Shown here piece by piece: positions 24,034 to 36,231 of a DNA stretch of 41,932 bases. The notes under the pieces are model-generated. The model made no database searches. It had not been told where the DNA came from and was given only the letters and a program-made list of their open reading frames with translations. Position numbers and translations under genes: made by a program. Positions within the stretch are counted from its first letter, which is position 1, and the number at the start of each line of letters is the position of its first letter. Source of the stretch: Cochliopodium minus (taxonomy: Eukaryota > Discosea > Himatismenida > Cochliopodiidae); NCBI GenBank assembly GCA_024220525.1, contig JAMYWO010000201.1, positions 1-41,932 on the forward strand, written 5' to 3'.

Positions 24034-26246
24034 ATGTTGAAGAAACTGAATAAATTCAAAGGGTTCTTCAAAAATAAACTGAACCAAAAATACTATTCAT
24101 CAGAAGTCAAAAATTTTGAATTTATAAACCTAAATAGCTCAATTACTATCAACCCAAATGGATCCCTTAATATAAATGAAAACTTCAAATTCTTGTTTCG
24201 TGGAAATTTTTCATATGGTATCAACAAAAAATGAAAATATATACAATTTTAATTAACTATATTTTTATTTCGTTTCAGGAATGAGATTTTTTGCTTTGGT
24301 ATGAAATATATTACAGTTTATAATAAATCAAATAATTATTAATATTTTCAGGGAGAAAGTGGAAAGTGCGATTCATTCAAAAATATTAAAGTTGAAGAAG
24401 AAAATACAAGCTATATTGAATCTGATTCAAGTGCAGAACATACATATAAAATTACAAATAATAAGAATAATTTGACAATAATAAATTGGTAAAAATAAAT
24501 TATACTCATCCCTACAATATATCCTCTAAAAAAATTAAAATTTTTGTTAAATTAAAACTTCAATCTAAAAAATAACAAATAAAAGGTATTATACACCTAC
24601 CAATCCAGAAGATGAAGAAATCAGAAATTTTCAATTGGAATATCTTGTGGATGGACATCTCATCAAAAGAAACTATCTTGAGAAAATCTACAATGAAAAT
24701 GTAAATCTTCCAAAACAAGAAAAAGATTTGATAGTATACACCAAATTGACCAAAGATGAAACTCATAGGTTAAAAAAAAACCAAAATAAAACTCCTTTTT
24801 TTTTTGACTTCTTACATATCTCTTATAAAAAAGATTTTTTTGGGATGTTGTACCTGGTGATTTTCCATCTAGCCCAAAAATTTGTTCCATAGAAATGTAT
24901 TTTGAATTTCTTTTTTTTTTTTAATCAATTTTAACTTTTATCTAAACCTTTTTTCAAAAAGAAATGTGCCAAACACTGCAAAGTTTAATAAGAACGAAAT
25001 TGAAGTATTTTCTGGGAACAAAATAATCACAGACGACATTATGGATTTGACTATTTTCGATAAAAAAGATTTCAAAGCAATTAGATTCAATTATTATGAC
25101 AAGGTAAACCCTTTTCTTTATTTTAATTTTTATGAATTATTTCAAATTTTTAAAAAACAATAGATAGAAAATGGAACACCCTTGACAGTATCTTTACCTA
25201 TGAATATGACCAATGTTTATGAAATGAAGAAATACAGCCCAAAATGGCAAAGATTCAAACTAAAATTCTTCGACAGAGAATGGAGCGAATTACTCACCGA
25301 CATTTCATTCCTCTTTGGTGTCTCCCTCCTCCCATTGTTGCTCTTTTATCTCCTCAGCACTGGTGATGACGAAAACGAAATGGAGGAACCTGAAAGAAAC
25401 ATAAACTTATCTGCAGGAGGATTAAGAACATTGATGATCAACGCTAATGATTCCTCTTCCATTTTAGCTACTTTTCTTCAACTTTATGAGAAAGGCTACA
25501 TTCAAATCAAAGATAACCAGTTCAGAGTTTTGGGAAGAAATGAAAAGTTTTATGATTTCTTATCTAATGGAGAACTTTCCCTCCTTTTTGTTTTGTCCTC
25601 TTTCGGCCCTGATTGGAACAACTTCCCTGCTACTCTTTCCGGATCTCAAACCAGTTTAGTTTATGAATCTATCAACTCTGAGTTGCTTCAATTCAATCTT
25701 TGGAATTCCAACCTTCGTGAGAAAGTTTCCATTTGCAACTCTGCAACTTTTACTTTATCTGCCATTGGTGTTTTTTTCCTTTCTCGCAATTCTTATGTAA
25801 AAGCAAAATCATCTTTTATTCATTTTAATTATTTGAATCAAATTTTGATCATTTTTAATTCAATTTCATATAATCAATCATTTTTTATTTCTTCTTTTTA
25901 GTTTTACTCTGTTCCTCTTTTCACAAGTGCCTTTATTTCTTGTTTGTTGCCTGAATATTTAATCAACACAAAGACAAAGTACGGAAACAAATACAGAAAA
26001 GATTTGCTTGTAGAAAAAGAGATTTTTGAGAAATCTTTGGAAGATTTCGATTACGAATACCCTCCTTCTCACTTTTACAGTTCTCTTGTTTCATTCAGAA
26101 ATCAAAATGACTTTTACAAGGTCATTTCTAAATTTCCTCAACTTAAATCTTTGGATTTGAGGTTGAAAAGACCAATGGGTAACTTTTATGTTCCTGTTAT
26201 CAATAAGTTTTCTTTTGAAGATGATATTTTGAAGAAATTGAAGTAA
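24034..26246 (+). CDS. DUF2207 membrane protein with presequence-like N-terminus
   Basis: Eight exons: 24034-24217, 24279-24298, 24352-24488, 24586-24768, 24834-24896, 24962-25103, 25164-25796 and 25902-26246. Phases agree, giving 568 residues, normal length for the DUF2207 family known mainly from bacteria and archaea. The soluble N-domain shows the family pattern: ITINPNGSLNINENFKFLF, the strand IINWYYTP, then FFWDVVPGDFPSSPKIC followed by IEINVP. A first membrane segment is LLTDISFLFGVSLLPLLLFY. The cytosolic-type segment has GGLRTLMINAND and ILATFLQLYEKGYIQI, matching the family's 'atl.dL..kGyi.i' motif. A second hydrophobic block (FTLSAIGVFFL, then PLFTSAFISCLLP) precedes a charged C-terminus. 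The first 25 residues are basic (MLKKLNKFKGFFKNKLNQ) and end in KYYSSE, resembling a mitochondrial presequence rather than a signal peptide. Function of the family is unknown. Confidence 0.85.
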
Positions 26247-26470
26247 AAAAAAAGAAAAAGAAACATAAATATTAAAACATTCTAATTTATCCTTTTATTT
26301 TTAATTCATATAATTTCGGTCAATTGATTTGGAGTTCTTTTTTCTTTTCATTTCGCTTTTTTCATTTGAAATATAAAAATTGTCAACGTGTTCTGAAAGA
26401 AGAAAAAAAAAAATTTTTGAAACTTCATAATATTCTCATAAATTTAAAAAAAAAAATTGGATAATTGGAA

Positions 26471-29236
26471 ATGAAGTGTAAAAATGCAATACTTGTGTCT
26501 TCAATAGCAGTTTTTATCTTTTTATTTATATATTTCGCAACAAGAGGGGAGAATTCACCTCCAACAATACAACCAATATCAAAAATGACAAAAGAAGAGA
26601 ATATATTGGATGAAAAGAGGAGAAAAACACATAAAGCATTAGAAGAAACAGAAAAGAAATTACAAAGAGCTTACAAGAAATTGGATAAAACAATTGCAAA
26701 ATTGAATGAGAAAAATCATTTGGAAAGCCAAAAGAAGATGGATGAAGCCAAAAAATTACAAACTGTACAAAGAAAAATGGAGAGGAAAAATGAGGAATTG
26801 TGGAAAGATGAAGAAAAGCTCAAAAATTGGAAAGAGAAGCAAGAAGAGAAAAATAAACAAGAAAGAGATGAAATCTTGTTGGAAAAAAGGGACAATTTGG
26901 AAGAAATCTCGGGAGATAAAAGAGAAATAGAAAAGAAAATACAGGATGAACAAGCTAATCAAATAGCATTGCAATTAAAATTAAAGGAGGAGAATGAAAA
27001 TTTAAAGGAAATGAAGAATTCAGCTAAAAATGAAGAGGATCAAGAGAAAATAAGGGAGAAAGAGAAAGAAATAGAGGAAATCAAGCAAAAGATTGGGGAA
27101 AATCAAATATCCAAATTGGATTTGAAGAAGAAATTGGTGGTCGAGAAGGCAAAAGAATCTAGTGATGAAATAGCAATCAGACATTTGGAGGAAGAAAAAG
27201 TGAAAGAAATAGAGAGAAAAGCAGAAGAAATAGAGAGGGAATTAGAGGATGATAAAGAAAACGAGGAAAAAAGGGAGAAAAGAAAGGAAGATATTGAGGA
27301 TAAAGTAAAGGAATTAAAGAAAGGTGTTTATATTGATAAGACTACCCATAATGAAGAGGATGCAAAGATTAAGGAACAACAGATCAATGAAGAGGATCTT
27401 AAATTGGAGAGGAATAATTCTGAATTGGAGAGGGAGAGGGAGAGTGAGGATGAGGATCTTAAGGAGCTTCATGATAATCAAAGGGAGAAGAGGGAGGTGG
27501 AAATTCAAAAGGAGAAATTTGAATTGAAAAAGTTTGTTGATTCGCAGAAGAGTGCTGAACATAATATCTTTGAAACAAAGGTGAAGGAAAATCAATTGCA
27601 GAAAGAAATCAGTTCCAATCTCAAGAATAGTCCCCTCAATCGCAATGATACTACCAAATTGGAATCCAAATTGGCTCAATTGGAAGATTTAAAGGAAACA
27701 GAGAAATTTCAGAAAGAATTTTCAGAGTATTTTATGAGAAATAAACCTAAAATCTCCAAACACATTATTGATTTGGAATTATCAGAGATAAGAAGCGATA
27801 TCGCCAACAAGAATGAAGAATTGAATTTGAAGAAGAAACATGAGCTTGATATCAAGGAGGAAGCTGGCAAAGTGAGAAGTGATATTCAAGAGTTGAAAGA
27901 ATTGGATGGCGAGGATCTTGATCAGAAGATCCAATTGAAGAGAAAGCAGATCAGGGAAAAGGAATTGCAGGATAATTTGAAGAATGAATTGGAAGATGAG
28001 GAAGAGTTGGAGAAGGAGATTCAATCAAAGAAGGAGAATTATGAAAAAATAAAGGAAGTGGAGGATAATGATACCATTCTTGACAGATTAGAACAAGATA
28101 GGATGGATAAGGAATCCATCATTTCAAGTTCCACAGAATCACCTAAAGATTTGGAGAAATTAAAGGACGAAATTAAGGAGGACTTCAAAGCAGAAGAAAA
28201 GATTAAGGAGCATATCAAGAAGCTCGATCATCAGATCCTTCAGAATGAGATTGATGATAACAACAGATTAAAGGAGATTGCCGAAACAAGAGAAAAATAT
28301 TATAATCTTAAAGTGAGGAGCGAGAAGGAAAATATCAAGGAATTGGATGCAAAGATAGACAAGATGAAATCTCTTTCGAATGTAGATAATCCTGAATTGA
28401 TTCTTAAGCAAGCAGAATTGGAAATATTGAAGGAGGAGAGAAATTATGATGAGAGAAAGGAGATGATAGAGGATAGAGATGCTCATAGAGCTGATTTCGA
28501 TGCCAAAGATAAGGAACGTGAGCAGAGACAGGAGGAGGCGGAGAATGATCATGATATCGAGTGGGATAATGAGGTGAAACATTTTGATGATGATGAGATC
28601 AACGTTGCCGAAGAAGATGAAAGTGAGGTAGATAATTCTATCACTGATTCTCTCAAACAAAACAAACAAGTTCTTGATAATCCTCAACATATCGCCACTC
28701 TTGTTGTTGATTCAGCAGATAAATTAGAAGATGAATTGGAAAGTGAAACTCTTGTCAACAATAAAAGTGAAGATGTTGTTGATACTTCTTCTGTTGTTAA
28801 CAAAAAACAAGAGACAGATGAAGAACACAATTTGGCAACTGAAAAACTCAACCTTTTTGATGATTCTCCAAAGAAACAAGAAAACAAAGATTCTGATTCC
28901 AAGAATCACGAAGAAGAAATCAGCAAACAAGTCAACAGATTGCTTTCTAGCGAAATCGAAAAAGAAGATGCTGAAAAGATCGAGAGTGGTGATGATTCTT
29001 CAAAGGGTGAAATGGAAAAAGAATTACACGAAGATACTGTCGAAATGATCGATCAAATCAAAAAAGATGCAAAAAAACATCTTAACAACAAGGTTGATCC
29101 TCAACTACCTGGAAAAGAAGATTCAAGTTATGCTTCTCCTCCAGAGAATTTGATTCAAAGGGGATCTCCTGATTCTTCAAGCAAAAGAGATAGTAAACCT
29201 AAATCTTTGGGACGTGCTACCCAACTTCCTAACTAA
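26471..29236 (+). CDS. Membrane-anchored long coiled-coil protein, intronless
   Basis: Single exon of 921 residues. It starts MKCKNAILVSSIAVFIFLFI, one hydrophobic segment of about 20 residues near the N-terminus with no cleavage signature I trust, so probably a signal anchor. From about residue 45 to 720 the sequence is almost unbroken Glu/Lys/Leu heptads (many KEIEE, EELEKE, LKDEIKE patterns), predicting a very long parallel coiled coil. The last 200 residues are acidic and Ser/Asn-rich with less regularity (DDSPKKQENKDSDSKN, SGDDSSKGEMEKELHE). No catalytic motif is present. It could be a tether or golgin-like spacer on a membrane, but composition alone cannot place it. It is unusual here in having no intron over 2.7 kb. 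Confidence 0.8.
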   Translation: MKCKNAILVSSIAVFIFLFIYFATRGENSPPTIQPISKMTKEENILDEKRRKTHKALEETEKKLQRAYKKLDKTIAKLNEKNHLESQKKMDEAKKLQTVQRKMERKNEELWKDEEKLKNWKEKQEEKNKQERDEILLEKRDNLEEISGDKREIEKKIQDEQANQIALQLKLKEENENLKEMKNSAKNEEDQEKIREKEKEIEEIKQKIGENQISKLDLKKKLVVEKAKESSDEIAIRHLEEEKVKEIERKAEEIERELEDDKENEEKREKRKEDIEDKVKELKKGVYIDKTTHNEEDAKIKEQQINEEDLKLERNNSELERERESEDEDLKELHDNQREKREVEIQKEKFELKKFVDSQKSAEHNIFETKVKENQLQKEISSNLKNSPLNRNDTTKLESKLAQLEDLKETEKFQKEFSEYFMRNKPKISKHIIDLELSEIRSDIANKNEELNLKKKHELDIKEEAGKVRSDIQELKELDGEDLDQKIQLKRKQIREKELQDNLKNELEDEEELEKEIQSKKENYEKIKEVEDNDTILDRLEQDRMDKESIISSSTESPKDLEKLKDEIKEDFKAEEKIKEHIKKLDHQILQNEIDDNNRLKEIAETREKYYNLKVRSEKENIKELDAKIDKMKSLSNVDNPELILKQAELEILKEERNYDERKEMIEDRDAHRADFDAKDKEREQRQEEAENDHDIEWDNEVKHFDDDEINVAEEDESEVDNSITDSLKQNKQVLDNPQHIATLVVDSADKLEDELESETLVNNKSEDVVDTSSVVNKKQETDEEHNLATEKLNLFDDSPKKQENKDSDSKNHEEEISKQVNRLLSSEIEKEDAEKIESGDDSSKGEMEKELHEDTVEMIDQIKKDAKKHLNNKVDPQLPGKEDSSYASPPENLIQRGSPDSSSKRDSKPKSLGRATQLPN

Positions 29237-29561
29237 AGAAATGAATGAAAAAAAAAATAGAGATCAATTTATGAAAGATCTCTTCTATTTATGTTTATGT
29301 ACTAAAACGTTTTGTTTATTAAATTTTATTATTATTTTGATTCAAAAAAAAAAAATTTAAAACCCCAACAATTATTTTTAAAATAGCAACTTTTTTAACA
29401 AATCAAATAAGTGAAATTGAAAATGCATTAGAAGATGTTCGAGATTGTTATTTTAAATTTTCTTTATACTTTTCTTCTTGAAATATATTTAATAAAATTA
29501 AAATAAAATTGAGAGTAGGAGATCTGGGTAATTTATATTTTTTTTCAAGAGTAACTAAACT
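29237..29561. other. Intergenic spacer before the P4-ATPase
   Basis: Holds the 3' end of the coiled-coil gene and the probable promoter of the ATPase. A/T-rich. I see no gene or structured site. Confidence 0.45.
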
Positions 29562-32500
29562 ATGAATATCAACCAAAAAATGAATAAGATGAGGAAAATA
29601 CCTATGCACAATTTAAAGGAATCTTCTCCATTGCTCGTAAAAAGAAATTTTTTATTATTTTGTTCAATCTTTCAAACTGATAACGAAATATACTTAGATT
29701 AACAAATAATTCAAATCAAAACAACATCTAATTATAAATCATTATAACATATAATATACTCAATTATATTTGTATTTATTTCAAAATACTCTCAATGAAG
29801 AGTTGATAATTTGAATAAAGGAAATTATATTATTAAGAAAATGATTATACATTTGACAAATATGAAACATATAAAGAATTATCTTCTCTTAAAAGCAAGA
29901 TATTAACAAATATATTATTTTTTATCCAAAAAAAAAAAATCTATCTAATTGATTGAAATAGCAGATAGAAGATTCAATAAAAATAAAGGACCCAAAGCCA
30001 AAGAAATCATGCAAAAGAAGATGTAGTGATTTCATCAAAAGAAAGCCAGATTTCAAAGCAAGAGATATCTTGGTAAATGGAGAAATGGCATTGGGGAAAT
30101 ACCCGGCAAATCTATTGAGGAATCAGAAATATAATATCTTCAGCTTTTTCTTTTTAGTTTTATACGAACAATTCAAATTCTTTTTCAATCTCTATTATTT
30201 GATTATTGCTTTGACCCAATTCATTCCCGCATTGCAAGTTGGTAATTTCAAAATGATCTCATAATCACTTTTATAAATGAAACATCCTTATCTTAAATTT
30301 GAATTCTTTTTTTATTCTTTAAAAAATAGATTAATTAAAATTAAACTTTTTTTTTTAAAAATTATCGATACAAAGAGTTTTTCAATTGGTTTATCTATTT
30401 TTCCACTAATTTATTTTCTTTTTCAAAATCATTTTTTATATTTATTCTGATTGTAATTTTTATACCATTTTTTTATTTTTTTTTCATCTTTCAATTTCAA
30501 AAACAAAATTTTATTCTTTGATAACTTTTTTTTTGAAAAATTTTCTTTTAAAAAAAAGGCTTTTTGTTTACATATGTGGCACCACTTGCGTTTGTGATAA
30601 TAATTACAATGGTAAAGGAAGCGTACGATGACTTGAAAAGGTGGAAAAGAGACAAGGAGGTGAACGGAAGAGTTTATAGACGTCTTACTAAGAATGGCCT
30701 CGAGGACATTCCTGCTTCTGAAATAAAGGTTGGGTATATCATCCAAATCAAAACCAATCAAAGTGTTCCATCTGATATGATCTTACTCAAAACTTCTGAG
30801 CACAATGGTAAAAAAAAAATTCAAAAACTTTCAAAATTAAAATTTTGTAAAATATAAAATAAAAAAACAAAAATTACAAAAAACTTATTATCAACTCAAA
30901 AACTTTCAAAAATTTTCATCTTTCTTAAATAAAATATCAACCAAAAAATAAAAAAATAAACTTTTTTCTTAATCATTATTCAACAAAAAAATTATTAAAT
31001 AACAACACAATAATAAAATAAAATTAACAAAACAAAAATTTAATTAAATGAAAAGAAAAATAAAAATTGTCTCAGATTTTAATATTAATTACAAATAAAT
31101 TAATTGATCTTTAAAATAAAATAAAAAATAAAATGATTTTTGAATAGGAGGATCTTTCATTCGTACAGATCAATTGGACGGAGAAACAGATTGGAAGCTT
31201 AGACTTGCAGTGAGCCACACTCAAAAGTTAAGCGAAGAGGAGTTACTCACCAAGAACGCCAGTGTCTACGCCGAAAAACCCAGAAAAGCCATTTACAACT
31301 TTATTGGTAACTACACTTATACTGACGAAAATAACAAGGTAAAATAATTTTTAATTTTTTTTGTTTTTAAATTTTAAATGTTTTATTTTTTTTTTATTTT
31401 TTTTATTATTTTTATTATTTTTGTTTTATTATTTTACATTTTTTCTCTTTAGGTAATTGTAGAGCCTTTATCTTTGGAGAACACGTTGTGGGCGAACACT
31501 GTGGTTGCTTCTGGAGTTGTTTATGGGCTGACCATCTACACTGGAAGAGAAAACAGAAGCGTCATGAACACTTCTTTACCTGACACCAAAATGGGTTCTT
31601 CTGGTATAAATTCCTTAAAAATTCGAAAAAAAAAATCAAATCAAAAATTCAATTCAAAAAATGTTTATTTTAGATAAAACTGTAAATTTCTTGAGTAAGG
31701 TAAAGAACCTATTAACAAATAAAACAAATAAAAATAAAACAAATCAACAAAAATTATAAATAAATAAAATTAAAAATAAGAAATAATGAAAAGATGAAAA
31801 ATGAAAATAAATAATTTTAAAAGTAATAAAAATACTAAAAAAATTTTTTTTTTATTAAAAAAAAACAGGTGTTGTTTTTGTTTTCTTTGTTCATGTCATT
31901 TCTTATGGTGGCAATTAAGGGGTTCAGAGGATTATGGTGGATTTCTTTTTTCCGTTTTCTTTTGCTTTTTTCATCCATCATCCCCATTTCTTTGAGAGTC
32001 AACTTAGACGTCGGAAAGACCGCCTACACTTTTTTCATCATGACTGACAAGAAAATCCCTGAGACCATCGTAAGAAACTCTACCATCCCCGAAGAGTTAG
32101 GTCAAGTTGAATTTCTTTTGAGTGATAAAACTGGAACTTTAACTCAGAATGGTGACTTTTTTTTTTTTTTAATTTTTTTGATTTATATATTTTATTTTAT
32201 TTATTTATAATTTATAATTTTAATTTTTAATTTATTTTTCATTTTTATGTTTTATATTTTTTTTATAATTTTTTATTTTTTTAAATTTTTTGAATTTGAT
32301 TTTTTATTTTTATTTTTATTTATTAATTAAGATATGATTTTCAAAAAATTACACTTGGGAAATTTGGTATTCACTTCAGAAACTTTGGACGAAATAAATC
32401 AAGCTTTGACAAGAGTAGACAAGAAAATCTCCGAAGAAGTTTCTGTCAGTAAAACCAAAGGTAAAAAAAAAATTAAAAAATCAACAAAAATTAAAAATAA

Positions 32501-34403
32501 TTAAAAAAATAATTTCAATAAAATAAATTAAAAAATAATTCAAAAAAGTTAAATTAAATTAATAAATAAATTCATTTTTTTTTTCAGTGAAAAAGAATAA
32601 AGACCAAAAGGTTAGAAGTTCAATTTTGGCATTGGCACTTTGTCATAACGTCACACCGGTGATTGAAGATGATGAGAGGACTTACAAGGCGAGCAGTCCT
32701 GATGAAATCGCTCTTGTCAAGTTTTCGGAGTCGGTCGGTTTGGTATTGGATGATCGTACCATGAACGAAATCGTTTTGAAAAATACCAACGGTGAAAAAG
32801 GTAAAAGAACCCAGTTTCTTATTTGTTTTATTTTTTTTTTATTAAATTTTTATTTATTTTTATTTTTTTTTGTAATTTTGTTATTGAAAATTTGTCAGTA
32901 AAAACGTTAATTGGATCAAATATAAATCTACATATACAAATTATTATGATAATTTGGGTACCATTGATCAATAATATAGTATCTTATGTTAAGATATAAA
33001 AATTGATCCAAATTATTTGCGCAAATTAAATTCTTACAAAAAAATTTCCATTTTTATTTTTATTTATTTTTATTTCTTAATTTTTCATTTTTTTTTTTTG
33101 AAATTTTTATTTGATAAAAGTTTTTTTTTTTATTTTTAAATTAAGTTTTTTCTTACATTTATTTTACATTTTATTTTTAATGTCAATATTTTCAAAAATT
33201 TTTATTATTTTTTTAAAATAAAGAATATTTTGATGTTTTACAATGCTTTCCTTTCACTTCGGAGCGTAAACGTATGGGGATAGTGATAAGAGACAGGCAA
33301 ACCAATGAAATCATTTTTTACATGAAGGGTGCTGACGCTGTCATGACCACCATTGTAAGCTACAACGATTGGTTGGTAGAGGAATGTTCCAATATGGCAA
33401 GAGAAGGTACAAAAAATAATTCAAAAAAAATTAAATTGAGAAATATTCAAAAATAAATAAAAGAAAAAAATATAAAGTAAATTTATAAACTAAAAACTTC
33501 ATGAAAAATAAAAAATAAAGATTTCAAACATTTGACAAAAAAAAAAGAAAACTTTAAATAAAAAAAAATTAAAATATTAAAAAAATAAATAACTAAAAAC
33601 ATGAAAAAATATTAAATAAATAATTAATTAATGAAAAATTTAAATAATCAAATGAAAATAAATGAATTTAACAAAATTAAATTAATCATAAAAAAAAAAA
33701 AAAAAAAAAGATAAAAAAAATTTTAATTTTTTTTAAAATAAAGGTTTGAGAACACTTGTTTTTGGACAAAAGAAACTTACAGAGGAGGAGTACAAGGAAT
33801 TCGAGGAAGAGTATCACAAAGCAAAAATATCATTGGAGGATCGTGAGAAGAGAACCAATGATGTCATCGAGTCTTTGGAGAAAAACCTCCAGCTTTTGGG
33901 TCTTACTGGTGTTGAAGACAAACTCCAAGATGATGTCAAACCTACTTTGGGTAATACCAAAAAAAAAAAATTAAAAATATAAAAAAAAAATATTAAAAAA
34001 ATTAAAAATAAAAATAAAATAAAATAAAGATTCAAATCAAATGAAATAAAATAAAAATGGAAATATTCAAAAATTTTAATAAAAAAAAAATTATTTAAAA
34101 TAAAATCAAAATATTTAAAATAAATTTTCTTGAAAAAAAAAATTATTTTAGAGTCCATTAGAAATGCAGGAATTAAAGTATGGATGTTGACGGGAGACAA
34201 AATAGAAACAGCAACTTGTATTGCTCGTTCCGCAAAGTTGGTCTCACGTAACCAAGAGATCTACACCTTGGTTAGCGGAGATTCTAACGAGATCCATGAG
34301 TCTTTGTCCGAGTTTGCAGAGAAGAGAAACTGTGTGATGATCATTGATGGTTCCACTCTCAAAATTTGCATTGACAATTTTGATGAAAAATTTATCAAAT
34401 CTG
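29562..34403 (+). CDS. P4-ATPase (flippase), Neo1/ATP9-type; 3' part absent here
   Basis: Twelve exons: 29562-29636, 29962-30241, 30559-30807, 31148-31338, 31453-31603, 31674-31699, 31869-32151, 32332-32460, 32588-32800, 33224-33406, 33744-33950 and 34152-34403. Phases agree, giving 746 residues. Seen: TM1-2 after [15 protein letters not shown]; actuator loop [20 protein letters not shown] in TM4; the phosphorylation site DKTGTLTQN; nucleotide-domain motifs [18 protein letters not shown] and MAREGLRTL; and [26 protein letters not shown] and NDWLVEEC point to the ATP9A/B-Neo1 branch rather than other P4 types. This class works on endosome/Golgi membranes and needs no CDC50 subunit. The DGxNDxxM hinge and TM5-10 (about 300 residues) are not in this window: after 34403 a different protein follows. 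Exon 1, with the dileucine-like SSPLL, is the least certain. Confidence 0.9.
32909..33014. repeat. 106-base element with terminal inverted repeats in an ATPase intron
   Basis: AATTGGATCAA at 32909-32919 faces TTGATCCAAATT at 33003-33014, with one base of difference between the arms. The interior is less A/T-monotonous than the rest of the intron and contains a second GATCA. It could be a tiny non-autonomous DNA element or just a stem-loop; no target duplication is clear. Confidence 0.4.
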
Positions 34404-34410
34404 GTAAGAA

Positions 34411-34480
34411 ATTTTTATTTTTATTTTTATTTTTATTTTTATTTTTATTTTTATTTTTATTTTTATTTTTATTTTTATTT
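34411..34480. repeat. (ATTTTT)n microsatellite at the ATPase/zinc-finger junction
   Basis: About 11-12 perfect copies of a hexamer, lying between the last ATPase exon and the first exon that no longer matches an ATPase. Such arrays are common sites of both assembly misjoins and real rearrangement. Confidence 0.9.
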
Positions 34481-34513
34481 CATTTTTTTTAAATTTTTTT
34501 AATTTTATCATAG

Positions 34514-36200
34514 GTAAACTTAAAGTCAGCAGGTAGATCAAGATCTTCCATCAATTTTTCTGCTATGGTAAAATCTGGAAAAAACGAAGAAACAGGACTT
34601 GAGCTACCTTCTTGTTCAAAGTAATCAAAACAATCTTTTTTAAATTTTTTTTTTTGATTTTTTTTATTTTTTTTATTTATGTTTATTTTTGATTTTTTTG
34701 ATTTTTTTTTTTTTTTTCAAATAAGGTGTAACGAGACAGTGATCATTTTGGATGGAGAACATTACGTCTGTTTGAAATGCAAGGTGAAATACGAGAAGTC
34801 TCTCTTTGCAAAGCCTAACATTGATCTTTCTTCTGTCCTCGAAGACCAAAAACCATCCGATCTTTCCTCCATGCTGATCAACAAGAACCCCAACAGTTAA
34901 AATATTTTTTTTTTATTTCAATTTAATTTTACATTTTTTTCTGATATATTTTAATTAATTTTTTATTTTAATTTTTAATTTAAATTATTTAAAAAATTAT
35001 TTGTTACTAAAAGTTTTATTTTTAATTTTTTATTTTAATTTTTCAAACATTTAACTCATTTTTAATTATAATTAATAGTTTAACTCAAATTAATTTTTAT
35101 TTTAAATTTATGTTTTTGTTTTTTTATTTTTTTATTTTGTTAATTTATTTTTACATTTTTTTTTGTATTATTTGTTATTTTGTATTATTTTTACATTTTT
35201 TTTTTATTTTTTTTTATTTTTTTTTATTTGTTTAAATTTTTTTTATTTTTATTGAATTAGATCCCGTGATTGAAGAAAGAATGCCTCCTTGTAAACTTTG
35301 CAAGAACCCCGTTTCGATCTTCAGCGAAAGTGCCTACATCTGCCACTCTTGCAACAAAAAATACAAAAGGAACCCTCTCGTGACTTCCCTCGTCAACCAA
35401 AAGAAGTCCAACAGCGGAATTTACTCTTCTAAATCTGAACTTTTCAACCCAAGTCCTCCTAGATCTCCCGGAAGAAATTCTCCTTTAATAACAAGTCCCA
35501 AAGGTAATAATTTTGAAATAATTATTTTAATATTAATATTTTTCATTTAAAAAATAAAATTTATTTTTCCATCATTTTTGAATTATCTATTTTTTATTTT
35601 TCTTTTAAAATTTATTTTTTTCTATTTATATTTTTTTATTTATTCTTTATGAATATTTATATATTATTTTATTTACACTAGTTTATATATTATTTTTTTG
35701 TTTTTATTTTTAATTGATATTTATAAATTATATTCGTTTTTTTTTATTTATTCATCATTAAAGTTATTTATTCATATTTTATTTTTAAAATTAGTTATTT
35801 TTTATTTTATTATTTCATTTTTTATTTATGAATATTTATATATTTTTTAGATGTAAGATTAGAAGACAGATTGCCACCTTGTAAAGTTTGCAAAAACCCT
35901 GTTTCTATCTTTGACGACAACGCCTACATCTGCCACTCTTGTAACAAAAAATACAAAAGGGTTATTCCAACCATCTCCACCATCCCTCCTCCCAACAACT
36001 CTTCATCTCCCGTCAAACCAGAAGAAACACCAGAAGAAAAAGTAATCACAAAATTTTTTTAATTTAATAAAATTATTTTTGGAATTTAATTCATTTTAAC
36101 TAACATTCCTAAAGATTTTACCTCACATTTATTTTTATTTTTTTTTTTATTTATTTTTCTTTTATTTTTATTTTTATTTTTATTTTTATTTTTATTTTTA

Positions 36201-36231
<31 letters not shown>

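Noticed and set aside
27314-28930. Antisense frames over the coiled-coil gene, hydrophobic in appearance
   Set aside because: Complement of Glu/Lys-rich codons gives Phe/Leu/Ser-rich frames; no start context, splice sites or domain.
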